Shown here: positions 38,660 through 49,499 of the stretch, piece after piece
Layout: every line of letters begins with the position of its first letter
How positions within the stretch are numbered: the first letter of the stretch is position 1
NCBI GenBank assembly: GCA_950097015.1
Contig: CATNEN010000014.1
Location: forward strand, 1,178,001-1,242,000
Source of the DNA: Macrostomum hystrix
Lineage: Eukaryota > Platyhelminthes > Macrostomidae
Direction of reading: 5' to 3'
DNA length: 64,000 bases
Notes under the pieces: model-generated
Databases searched by the model: none
What the model was told of the DNA's origin: nothing
Seen by the model: only the letters and a program-made list of their open reading frames with translations
Made by a program: the position numbers and the translations under genes

Positions 38660-38990
38660 CTGTTAGACAGTCGCTTTACATGACGTTAAAGTCATTCAAG
38701 ACATTGCATTGGAAATAATTAAACAATTAAGGCAAAAAAGTGTTTCACTATGTCAGACATTTGCTAGTATAAAAAATAAGTGGAACAGATAATACTAATC
38801 TATTAAAAATGCATTGTAGCAATGCAAAAAGCAGAGAAAAAGCGAAACTGCAACTGAGCTCAGAACTAATACGGCAGTTGCTCAGTGCGACCCAGTGGGT
38901 TCACGCTGAATGCTTAGCTCAGTAGCCAGAAACGAGCATGTACATCAGACAGTACCGGACACTGCAGGGCGGCAGAAAGGCGGCATGTTT
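38660..38990. other. AT-rich spacer 3' of the DUF6314-like gene
   Basis: Probably the 3' UTR or flank of the minus-strand gene; nothing else seen. Confidence 0.4.
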
Positions 38991-38994
38991 GGTG

Positions 38995-40807
38995 TCAGGC
39001 GGGCTGGAACTCGGTGCTGGACACGTAGTCCTTGGCTGGTCCGCGGACAGTGTAGGCAATCGCGAATCCGGTCAGCTGGTCGCCATGGAAACGGAATCGA
39101 TAATCCGCCAAGTAGAGATCGGCTGAGCACAGGTGCCGGCCGCTGGCCGTGAGCTCGGCGTTGCCGGCCTCCGCCTCGCTGGGAAAATCCAGGCGGTGGA
39201 ACAGGCGCCAGCTGTCCGGCGGATCCGTGTCTGCGGACTCCGGATCGGCGAAGTGGACAGACAGGCCGCCCGACGCGGCATCGTGAACGTAGCGATACCT
39301 GGATAGGAGCCGGTTCGCAATAGCAAGACTAAAATAGCCTCATCGTCAAGACACTTAACTATTCTCATCGGGTGTCTGGTGGCAAAAAAACAACCAAAAT
39401 ATGCATAGTTTGTCTACTCACAACTTTTTTCGTATCATTGCGTCGGACATTATTGTTAATTATTATACTAGAACTATTGAACCAATACGGACTCGCCATA
39501 GGTTTATATAGAGCAATATAAGTTGTCACTGTCACAGGGTCTTCGACAAAAATCTCTGAATATCACGACCATGCTGACATCGCACGGCTTTGAAAGTTAG
39601 TACATTGTATAAGGACGGAACAATTTTATCATTGCAACCCACCTGGCACTGAAGACTGATCATTGCAACCCACCTGGCACTGAAGACTGATCATTGCAAC
39701 CCACCTGGCACTGAAGACTGATCATTGCAACCCACCTGGCACTGAAGACTGATCATTGCAACCCAACTGGCACTGAAGACTGATCACTGCAACCCAACTG
39801 GCACTGAAGACTGATCACTGCAACCCACCTGGCACTGAAGACTGATCACTGCAACCCAACTGGCACTGAAGACTGATCATTGCAACCCAACTGGCACTGA
39901 AGACTGATCACTGCAACCCAACTGGCACTGAAGACTGATCACTGCAACCCACCTGGCACTGAAGACTGATCACTGCAACCCAACTGGCACTGAAGACTGA
40001 TCATTGCAACCCACCTGGCACTGAAGACTGATCATTGCAACCCACCTGGCACTGAAGACTGATCATTGCAACCCACCTGGCACTGAAGACTGATCATTGC
40101 AACCCAACTGGCACTGAAGACTGATCACTGCAACCCACCTGGCACTGAAGACTGATCATTGCAACCCACCTGGCACTGAAGACTGATCACTGCAACCCAC
40201 CTGGCACTGAAGACTGATCACTGCAACCCAACTGGCACTGAAGACTGATCACTGCAACCCACCTGGCACTGAAGACTGATCACTGCAACCCACCTGGCAC
40301 TGAAGACTGATCACTGCAACCCAACTGGCACTGAAGACTGATCATTGCAACCCAACTGGCACTGAAGACTGATCACTGCAACCCAACTGGCACTGAAGAC
40401 TGATCACTGCAACCCACCTGGCACTGAAGACTGATCACTGCAACCCAACTGGCACTGAAGACTGATCATTGCAACCCACCTGGCACTGAAGACTGATCAT
40501 TGCAACCCACCTGGCACTGACGGACAGCCAGTTGTCGGTGACGAAGGTGACGTCATCTGGTGACAGGGGCCGCATCCGGCCCGACTCACTGTATGCCAAG
40601 CAGGCCCAGCGACTCGAGGTCGGGGAGGCGGCGCAGAGCGGATCAAACAGGGCTTCGCCTTCGGCCTCAACCGCCTGTGGCCGACCGGTGACGCGGCGGC
40701 TGAAGCGCCAGCGGCGAGATTCGCAAAGGCCGCGAAACACGCGGGCAGCCGCCGCCGCCGCCGACGCCGCAGCTGGCGAAGAAGCCGAAGGTGCGGCCAG
40801 TTTTAGG
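38995..40807 (-). CDS. DUF6314-like protein, two exons found, 5' end uncertain
   Basis: Exons 40807-40511 and 39298-38995 (TGA stop) join in phase 2. From the N-side: an Ala-rich leader, 'FRGLCESRRWRFSRRVTGR', 'LAYSESGRM', 'SARYRYVHD', 'GLSVHFADPE', 'FHRLDFPS', 'HLCSADLYLADYRFRF' and 'AYTVRGPAKDYVSSTEFQP'. This order (W-R-L/F-x-R-x-I/V start, Y-x-E-x-G, H-x-C-x-x-D-x-Y and a terminal V-x-G-P-x-K-D-Y) is what I know from the small DUF6314 domain of bacteria and fungi, whose function is unknown. The first exon here needs an acceptor (CAG, 40810-40808) with a weak pyrimidine tract, and no in-frame ATG was found upstream, so the start codon is missing. The Ala/Arg-rich leader could be organelle-targeting. 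The intron's minisatellite is built from its own donor. Confidence 0.65.
39365..39633 (+). repeat. Dispersed ~270-300-bp repeat, copy 1
   Basis: Collinear with 51680-51975 on the same strand. Shared blocks include 'ggtggcaa', 'accaatacggactcgccata', 'cagggtc.tcgac' and 'cggctttgaaa'. It lies in the intron of the DUF6314-like gene. Probably an old non-autonomous transposon; no ends identified. Confidence 0.65.
39634..40510. repeat. 31-bp minisatellite carrying the 5' splice site of the DUF6314-like gene
   Basis: About 28 copies of a plus-strand unit 'actgatcattgcaacccacc' + 'tggcactgaag'. On the sense (minus) strand each unit reads 'AGTGCCAG|GTGGGTTGC', identical to the exon end and donor at 40511/40510. 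Two alternating substitutions (cattgc/cactgc, cacc/caac) mark subtypes. Confidence 0.93.
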
Positions 40808-41120
40808 CTGCGGAAGTTATTTTTAACGATGAAATGGAATGACAGAAAAGGGCCAACTAGGCTACTGATAGTAGAAATTAAAAAATGTCAATACCTATTT
40901 AATCTACAAACACAAACGTCACCGATAAGCTTACATGCAGGCTTGGAAAATATAAAGTATATTTGTGCACAAGATCGATAAAAATCACAAAAAATCTTGT
41001 AAAACATGTCCGTTATTCGAATACAATACATTTAACAGGACGATAGTGGAAGCATAGAAAAACGAACATTGTGTATTGTGAGCAGAAGAACTAATCATAA
41101 ACTGAAACAAAACAGCATCG
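40808..41120. other. Upstream of the DUF6314-like exons, nothing recognised
   Basis: The missing first exon of the minus-strand gene may lie here or further upstream; no candidate with a fitting donor was found. Confidence 0.3.
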
Positions 41121-41125
41121 TTTTC

Positions 41126-41728
41126 AAGGAGTTCTAAACCTAGATCCTGTCCAACATCCGATAACTAGATTCAAGGAGTTCTAAACCTAGAACCTGTCCA
41201 ACATCCGATAACTAGATTCAAGGAGTTCTAAACCTAGAACCTGTCCAACATCCGATAACTAGATTCAAGGAGTTCTAAACCTAGATCCTGTTCAACATCC
41301 GACAACTAGATTCAAGGAGTTCTAAACCTAGATCCTGTTCAACATCCGATAACTAGATTCAAGGAGTTCTAAACCTAGATCCTGTTCAACATCCGATAAC
41401 TAGATTCAAGGAGTTCTAAACCTAGAACCTGTCCAACATCCGATAACTAGATTCAAGGAGTTCTAAACCTAGATCCTGTCCAACACCCGATAACTAGATT
41501 CAAGGAGTTCTAAACCTAGATCCTGTCCAACACCCGATAGCTAGATTCAAGGAGTTCTAAACCTAGATCCTGTTCAACACCCGATAACTAGATTCAAGGA
41601 GTTCTAAACCTAGATCCTGTTCAACACCCGATAGCTAGATTCAAGGAGTTCTAAACCTAGATCCTGTTCAACATCCGATAACTAGATTCAAGGAGTTCTA
41701 AACCTAGAACCTGTTCAACATCCGATAA
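41126..41728. repeat. 47-bp minisatellite, ~13 copies
   Basis: Unit containing 'ttcaaggagttctaaaccta' + 'gatcctgttcaacatccgat', with a few recurrent substitutions. Confidence 0.95.
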
Positions 41729-42094
41729 AAATAGCTAAAAAATCAAGACTATTCAGGTGGTCCATCAGTGAGAATAGTCTCAAGGCAAATCTACTGGCCG
41801 TGAAAATATACAGCAAAATAATTGAATAAACGTTACAGAAGTCATGGCCTCTAAAAGCAAGGCAAAAAGTTACAGAGCGTTAACTGTAGGTTTGCAGAGA
41901 AAGTGAAAAATTGTAGTAAAAAGCTTTAAAGTGTTGGGTACAATTGTAGCACGCATTACAGTTTTCAGATCGCAGATTATAAAATAATAATGAATTGTAC
42001 TGTTCAGCGCAGAATAATTAAAAGTGGAAGAAGGTTTGGCAATCGTGAATGCTGCCAACTTTTGACAGCATGCGTTTGGAATTACAATAGACGG

Positions 42095-42960
42095 TCACTC
42101 ACAGAATCCTAAGAGTCACACACAGAATGCCTAGAGTCATTCACAGAATGCCTAGAGTCATTCACAGAATGCCTAGAGCCATTCACAGAATCCCTAGAGT
42201 CATTCACAGAATCCCTAGAGTCATTCACAGAATGCCTAGAGCCATTCACAGAATACCTAGAGCCATTCACAGAATCCCTAGAGCCATTCACAGAATACCT
42301 AGAGCCATTCACAGAATCCCTAGAGCCATTCACAGAATCCCTAGAGTCATTCACAGAATGCCTAGAGCCATTCACAGAATCCCTAGAGTCATTCACAGAA
42401 TCCCTAGAGTCATTCACAGAATGCCTAGAGCCATTCACAGAATACCTAGAGCCATTCACAGAATCCCTAGAGCCATTCACAGAATACCTAGAGCCATTCA
42501 CAGAATCCCTAGAGCCATTCACAGAATCCCTAGAGTCATTCACAGAATGCCTAGAGTCATTCACAGAATGCCTAGAGCCATTCACAGAATCCCTAGAGTT
42601 ATTCACATAATCCCTAGAGTCATTCACAGAATACCTAGAGCCATTCACAGAATACCTAGAGCCATTCACAGAATACCTAGAGCCATTCACAGAATCCCTA
42701 GAGTCATTCACAGAATGCCTAGAGCCATTCACAGAATACATAGTCATTCACAGAATCCCTAGAGTCACACACAGAATACCTAGAGCCATTCACAGAATAC
42801 CTAGAGTCACACACAGAATACCTAGAGCCATTCACAGAATACCTAGAGTCACACACAGAATACCTAGAGCCATTCACAGAATACCTAGAGCCATTCACAG
42901 AAAACCTAGAGCCATTCACAGAATCCCTAGAGTGATTCACAGAATCCAAATAGTCATTCA
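42095..42960. repeat. 21-bp minisatellite, ~41 copies
   Basis: Unit 'cattcacagaatccctagag' + t or c. Codon-length, so both strands show ~211-codon ORFs. Block duplications are visible (42230-42350 resembles 42415-42530). Confidence 0.95.
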
Positions 42961-43030
42961 CAGGACTACAAGAGTCAGTCAAATGATCTCCAGAATAATT
43001 CACAAAATCGATCCTCAGGTCAATCGATCC

Positions 43031-46000
43031 TCAAAGCCGCTCCAGGGCGCCGTCAAGCGAGCTCGTGCCGCGGCCGCTGCCGCCGCGCTTGACCAGCAGG
43101 GGGGCCGAGGAGAACATTTGAATCTGACTGGTAAGGCGTTGAGGGTCAGTCGCCAGCGGGCGCACATAGTTGAAGGGGAAGAAGCCCTGCCGCTGGGTGC
43201 GCCGGTTTGTGCCGAACCAGAACTCAGGCTGCTGCTCGTTGACCCACAGCACTTCGACAATGTCGTCAGGCTCCAGGCGCAGCTGGTTGGAATCGAAGAT
43301 GTTCGGATTGCGCTCGCGGGCCACCTCGACGTCGAACGGGAAGCTCAACTGGCGGAGGAACTGCGGCGATGAGGGGAGGCTGAGGACAAACTTTATTCCT
43401 GATTATTTGCGACTGGGGATCAGGGACAAAATTGAATATCTGGGGTAAAGCTGAGGATCTGGGGTAAAGCTGAGGATCTGGGGTAAAGCTGAGGATCTGG
43501 GGTAAAGCTGAGGATATGGGGTAAAGCTGAGGATCTGGGGTAAAGCTGAGGATCTGGGGTAAAGCTGAGGATCTGGGGTAAAGCTGAGGATCTAGGGTAA
43601 AGCTGAGGATCTGGGGTAAAGCTGAGGATCTGGGGTAAAGCTGAGGATCTGGGGTAAAGCTGAGGATCTGGGGTAAAGCTGAGGATCTAGGGTAAAGCTG
43701 AGGATCTGGGGTAAAGCTGAGGATCTGGGGTAAAGCTGAGGACCTGGGATGAAACTTGGGACCTGGGATGAACATGAGGATCTAAAAGTTGGAGATTAAG
43801 GAGGCTGGAAAATCCACCTGATGACTCTCACCTGGAATTTTTCCTCACTGTCAGTGATGGTCACAGGCGCCAGGTAGATGGCGGGCACCAGCCCGGACTC
43901 GCCGGAGCGCCGCCGGATGACGCGCCACCAGTCGGGGATCTCCACGCCGTCCGGGTCGCGCATGGTCTCAAGAAACACAACCAGGTCACCGCGCTTCAGC
44001 GCCAGGTTTTCGGCTGCGTCCTGGGTGATAAAAGCGATGGGATCTCTTAGTATAGGGACTGGGAAATCCACTTCTAAGTAGGTTTGATAGCATCGAATCT
44101 GCCTTTCACACCAATATTTATCATTTATTTTATAACCAACAAACACACCCGAACTGGTTCCTGCGATTCACGCCCATTTCCACTAACATTCACGAACATT
44201 TCCCCATCATTCACGCACATTTCACATCATTCACGCACATTTCCCTCATCATTCACGCACATTTCACATCATTCACGCACATTTCACATCATTCACGCAC
44301 ATTTCCCTCATCATTCACGCACATTTCACATCATTCACGCACATTTCACATCATTCACGCATACTTCACATCATTCATGCACATTTCATGAATCAGGGCC
44401 AGCCTGTCACAGCCTGGAAGCTTTGCACTAAGTAATCAATCATGCACATTTCACTTTCACATCATTCACGCACATTTCACATCATTCACGCACATTTCAC
44501 ATCATTCACGCACATTTCACATCATTCATGCACATTTCACATCATTCACGCACATTTCACATCATTCACGCACATTTCACATCATTCACGCACATTTCAC
44601 ATCATTCATGCACATTTCCCTCATCATTAACGCACACTTCCCCCCCTCATTCACTAAAATTTCACAACATTCACGCACATTTTCCTGAGATTCATGTGCT
44701 AGCTTAGTTTGCATGGAACAAGCATTCGAAGGCTCACCGGAGCAATGGGGTCCACTTTAAAATCGAATTTCGCGCGAAACATGGGCTTGCTGGCCTAGAA
44801 TTATCATGTGGAGAATACAATGCTAAATTAGATAGATCTGAGCATTTCTAGTAAGCCAGCATGGGAATTCAGAGCACTCACTGGGACAGTGAGGGTCGAG
44901 TCGCCCAGCTTGTTACTCTTGTAGAAATCAATCAGCGATTGCATGGATGGGAAGTCAATCTGCCCAATCTTGAACTTGTAGCCATCGTGAGCCACCCGCT
45001 TGGTGGCCAAGATTTTGTAGTGGTTTGTCTTTTCCTCGTCGCTGTGGGGAATCAGGTAGTTGCTGACTTTGGGGATGTATACAGGAGAGAGCTAAGAGGC
45101 TATTGCCCCAACCCAAATTTTGATCCTCCTAATGGGTAACCTCCCACAATGACCAGTAGATAGCTTGCTCGCGCACTAAACTCACCGAACACTTAGTGCA
45201 AAGCTTCCAGGCTGTGACAGGCTGGCCCTGATGAGGAAGACGCCAAGGGCCTCCTTCAGCAAGACATCATTAGCTCGGTCACGTGTCATGGCACCAAAGA
45301 ACCAACTTTGAAAGTTTTAATGTTTTTTAATTAATCAATTTAGTAATAATTGTTGTTTAATAAAATAGAAAGACCCCAGTTTTAAATAGATGAAGCACCA
45401 GAGTCAAAGAAGTGAATTCACCTCACTGATTTGCCAGTTTATTACTATATTTTTTCTTATTTTCAATAATTTTGGGAAATAAACTACTTGACCTAAGCTA
45501 ATGTTGCTATTCCTAAGTAAAAATGCGCTCAATAAACAGAAATATTGGACTAATACCATAAACTTTACTCACAGAAGTTTGAAGCTTGCTTCAATCTGGG
45601 CATTGTCAATTTCTGACCTTAAGTTTAAACTTATGCAAGGGATATGCAAGCTTAATAATTTGGTTGATTAAAATGAAGCAATATAAAATTGGTCTTAAAA
45701 CTAGAACAAGGGATAATTAGCTATATAGTTTAGTGCCATTCTTTTTTTAATCATTTATAAAAATGTTTTTTTGAAAAGTTACATTTTAAATCAATGCAAT
45801 GATTTCAAATCAATCAGGTTGCTTTTTTGCACTTAATGAACTGGGCTACTTCTAGGTTCTGGGGAACTTGTCTGTGGCAATTTTCAGTGCGGGGGAGATG
45901 AAAGCAAAATGACTGACAAGCTTGGGAGTTTCTATGGCCAAAAAGGATGAGCTGGTTAGTGGGAGGGGAAGTATTGGCACATCTTCTGCATTCTGCTAAC

Positions 46001-48403
46001 ATGTTCTACTAATTTTCTAGAAATTTAGTGTTACCACTACTTAATGGTACTAGATCTACGATTAGGTAACACTAAAAGTCTAATAACAGCATACCAGGAG
46101 GCCGCCCAGTTGTACTGTCATTTATTGTGGATTCAAACTCCTTCATTATTACACCTGCTGAATTTTAACATGCAGACCTGCAAAATTTGGACACAATATT
46201 TATGCTCATCGTGGTTTCCTATTGTTTCGAAATGAGTTCCTAATGTTTTTCATTTATTTCAGAAAATCAGCTTAAGAAAAGATAAGAAAAGAATGCCAAT
46301 TTAGCTTTATATACATTTTACCTTATCAGGGAATATCAAGCCTATTAATTTTTAAGCTACAAAAATCCCTAAAGTGTTTGCTATAGTAGGACTAGGACAA
46401 AGTACCAGTACTACAGTGAGTAAAGCTATTTGAATATTTTTAACCCAAACTTAGACATAATATGCTAGAAGGCACCAGGATTTTAGAAATCTAGAATTAC
46501 TAGACTAGTTTTAAAATGAATACTAATAGAGCTAATTTTATGACTAAAGTAAATTATCATCATAAATATCTTCACACACTGGGCTCCAGCAATAATCAAC
46601 ATTAGAAACATCCAGCTTGTTAGGACTCTGATGAGTTGAAAGATCTTATTGTCATTTAATTAAATTTTAGTAAAAATCTAAACATAAATGGCAGTGCTTA
46701 TTCCCACGGTCCCATGCCAATAATTTCAATTTTATCCACACAGATCTGTGCCGATAATTTTCTGCCTATCCACACAGCAGCTTGTTTTGCCAATAACTTT
46801 AAGAACTTAAAGCACATATTTTATAGGAACTGTATAGCAATTTTCATGTACTATATACAACTGGCCATACATGTTTTCTAGAACCTGCAGTGCCTATAGG
46901 GCCTAGTAGGGCCTCTTAATTACAAGCAATGTACAAATTAAATTTGGAATAATTGTTAATTTTGAATAATATGTAGGCCCTAATGTTGCTAACAATTGCA
47001 TGAGAAATCGCGCTGACATTTCTATTGCACACATGCTTGAAATATGATATGATGCACATGTGCAAATGATACTACTGACTTGTTACAATACGAAAATAAG
47101 GTTTCAAATTTGAAATTACGCCCTTATCATCATGGATCTGTGTGGATAAAATTAAAATTAATGGCACGGCATATATAAAGAGTTGTAGACCTATTAATAC
47201 AAGCTGCCTTGTGGATAAGCAGAAAATTATTGGCATGGATCCATGTGGAAAAAATTGAAATTATCAGCACGGGACTGTGGGAATAAGCATTGCCAACATA
47301 AATAATGTAAATAGGGCCTAGACTAGGCCTACCTTTTGCAAAAGTTTACCCTAGCCACCTTTCTTAGGATTCATTTGCTAGCTAGGCCTAAGCATATTTA
47401 GTCAAACATATCTACAAAATATAAAAACTTGCTAATTCCATAGCCCTAGCTAGTAAGCTAAAAAAACTGTGTTTGTATTGGTTATATATATATAGGCCTA
47501 GGCCTATATATATATAACCAATGTCTTAGTTCCACACATTAAATTATTTTCACCTGAATTTTTTGAATTTCAGTGAATCTGACATTGCAGAACCACCACC
47601 TTCACTTTGTTGACCCAAATGACCCAGCCCTGCACACCAACACTATTAAGGGAACCTGGGCACACCTTAGCAAGGGATCCTAGACACTTCGTCATCTTAC
47701 AACTTCGTCATCCACTTGGAAGGTTTACAACACACTTCATCATCCAGCCAATTGGCCAGCATGCTTTAAAGTTTGGTCAGTTCATCATCTTCTAATAACA
47801 AGCAATCAAGTTTGTCATCAATAAAGTGAGGGTGGGGACGTGGTGTGGTGAGGCAGAGGTGTGAACACACTTCACACTCTAAATTATCAAAAAGAGGTGT
47901 CAAAACTGATTTCATTATAAGTGTTGAAAGATAGGTGCCACCACGATGTGAGGAGGGGTGGGGAGGGGTGGTTCTGTTCTAACTTTTGTTTTATAGATGA
48001 CGAAGTGTCCACAAGTCTAAGTCTCTTCGTCATCCACCCTCTAAGATATTGGACAGATCGTCGAAGTAAGATGACGAAGTGTCCAGGTACCTTAGCAAGT
48101 AGGCCTACCTCTGGCGGCGCATCTAGAGATCCGGAGAAGACCTAGGGCAACTTTCTCTACTGGGTTGCCCATTATTATGCCGTTTAATATGGTAACGTGA
48201 CTGCTGACTACCATGGACTGACTTGTTTTACTTTTCTTTTTCTGCTTTTAAACTCTAAATAATTTAAAGCGGAAACAAAACTAGGACATTGCCATATATA
48301 TATTGGAATTGGACCCAAAAAAATATATTGATAGTTGTACTTACTCCTCTGTTCCTTTAATTCCGAGCTGTTGCAAGCTGATGTTTATAATATGTTTAGC
48401 CAT
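43031..48403 (-). CDS. crk: Crk-family SH2-SH3-SH3 adaptor, 6 exons, 311 aa
   Basis: Exons 48403-48345, 45305-45186, 45062-44882, 44794-44738, 44020-43832 and 43360-43031 join in phases 2, 2, 0, 0, 0 (936 nt). The SH2 domain (~21-118) runs from 'WFFGAMTRDRAND' through 'GVFLIRAS', with phosphotyrosine-binding Arg46, to 'FPSMQSLIDFYKSNKL'. The first SH3 (~125-190) has 'FRAKFDF', 'WWRV' and 'LVPAIYLAPV', the proline-peptide groove. The second SH3 (~208-270) has 'NPNIFDSNQLRLEPDDIVEV' and 'QGFFPFNYVRPL'. Crk links phosphotyrosine scaffolds to C3G and DOCK-type exchange factors. The SH3-SH3 linker is only ~20 residues and has no tyrosine, so the autoinhibitory phosphosite of vertebrate CRK is absent. 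Exon 1 (20 residues, GTAAGT donor) is inferred from phase and start context; the other five exons are firm. Intron 1 (3 kb) holds foldback transposons. Confidence 0.93.
43445..43740. repeat. 19-bp minisatellite in Crk intron 5
   Basis: About 16 copies of 'gaggatctggggtaaagct'. Confidence 0.95.
44190..44690. repeat. ~20-bp minisatellite in Crk intron 4
   Basis: About 23 copies of 'cattcacgcacatttcacat', interrupted at 44392-44433 by an inverted copy of Crk exon 2 sequence. Confidence 0.93.
44392..44433 (+). repeat. 42-bp perfect inverted copy of Crk exon 2 inside Crk intron 4
   Basis: The plus strand here reads 'atcagggccagcctgtcaca' and on to 'gcactaagt', identical for 42 bp to the sense (minus) strand of exon 2 at 45232-45191. 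It covers the SH2 segment just after the FLIR arginine. In the pre-mRNA the two would be complementary. Confidence 0.93.
45306..46680. other. Crk intron 1, proximal part
   Basis: AT-rich intron sequence without recognisable exon or repeat. Confidence 0.5.
46690..47294. mobile_element. Foldback MITE-like DNA transposon with ~95-bp TIRs and 9-bp TSD
   Basis: The left end 'ggcagtgcttattcccacgg' and the right end (reverse complement 'ggcaatgcttattcccacag') start ~95-bp imperfect inverted repeats that share 'ataattt', 'tatccacacag' and 'ttttctgc' blocks. A 9-bp direct repeat 'aacataaat' flanks the element (46681-46689, 47295-47303). No transposase is present, so it is non-autonomous. The 9-bp duplication with long TIRs is compatible with a Mutator-like mobiliser, but family assignment is inference. 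Confidence 0.85.
47477..47522. repeat. Perfect 46-bp palindrome
   Basis: The arms 'attggttatatatatatagg' + 'cct' and their exact reverse complement meet without spacer at an AvrII-like 'cctagg' centre. It lies between two foldback elements in Crk intron 1. Confidence 0.97.
47675..48088. mobile_element. Second foldback element with 11-bp TSD
   Basis: A direct repeat 'accttagcaag' (47664-47674 and 48089-48099) flanks a 414-bp element. Its ends share the ~22-bp inverted repeat 'cct(a/g)gacacttcgtcatc' + 'ttac' (47678-47699 and 48068-48089), with extra internal 'gacgaag/cttcgtc' copies. No coding capacity. Confidence 0.8.
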
Positions 48404-49495
48404 TGTGTTCGTGACTTCGTGACGACCAGCTTGTGAATGCTATTGAATTAGGTTTTTGTCTACTATACACTTTTTTTATTTAATAAACTAGAACACTAGA
48501 TAGTGGCCCTTAAAAATAGTTGACAACTAATAGGAGTAGAGCAAGAAGGGCGGTAGGACAAGAAGACAAGCTACCAGGAATATGTAATTTTAAATCAAGT
48601 CTAGTAAGATACAACAGAAGCAGAGGAAACCGCAAATCTGGGGGCACAAACTATTTCTAGGAAATATAAATGCTGTAACGATGTTACTATTTATTTTTTG
48701 TTCGGCGTGTGTAAATTTATTTGAGGAATTTCGATCATTTATATTATGTTTTTGATGTCTGGGTGCTAGCGTTATATTTAATATTTTTGTTACTTAATCT
48801 TTACAAAAAAACCTGGCGTGAATTTAAATATAATTTGAAATGTCGGTTTTTTGGCTTTACGAGTATGATCGTAAAAAGTCACCTTGAGCGCACATTTATT
48901 TGCACCAAAAATGCACTATCGAAGGTTTTGATCAAGATATAGACGGAGCTCGTTTGCAGGCTGTAATTTTGGCACTTTTTTACTTTTCCTGACGGTGTTT
49001 ATGAATATAGCATGGTGGAATACAGAATTACTTTGATAACAGGTTCTTCTGTGTGTCTGGGTGTCTACTAAGCTCTCAGTTCAGTAGACGTCAGTTTTAC
49101 TCGGAATTGTAGCATTAAAATACAAGACGCACAGTTACACATGCACACAGTTCTTGTACGATTCGATACGATAAGGAGCGGAAAGATACGTAACCACATG
49201 ATGACACCCAGGAAGATTTATTATGAAGCTCTGAATCTAGAAACTGGAGAGACAAGTCCCCGCCAAACCCCTATTTTCCGGATCAGTGTGGGCTGACTGG
49301 CTGTCCCAAAAATGCAAGCTATAAGCAGATTGGAAATTCTGATCCACCCCTGGACCCCGGATCGCAGAAGAACAAGTATTGTTATTAAACTGTAATAATT
49401 GCTTTTATTGCAATCGGCATAAAGAAAATTATCAAAAAGACAAGTTGCGTGCGCAATTGAACACATAAGGAGTGCCCCGCTTCAGTTTCTAAAGC
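48404..49495. other. Upstream of Crk, no gene recognised
   Basis: Presumed Crk promoter region. Contains the dispersed repeat copy at 48815-48855; otherwise AT-rich and featureless. Confidence 0.4.
48815..48855 (+). repeat. Dispersed ~40-bp repeat, copy 2
   Basis: Same core as 11438-11476 ('gaatttaaatataatttgaa' then 'atgtcggttttttggc') with a few substitutions. Confidence 0.6.
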
Positions 49496-49499
49496 ACCA

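Noticed and set aside
42109-42762. ~211-codon ORFs on both strands
   Set aside because: Both arise from the same 21-bp codon-length minisatellite; openness on both strands is a repeat artefact.
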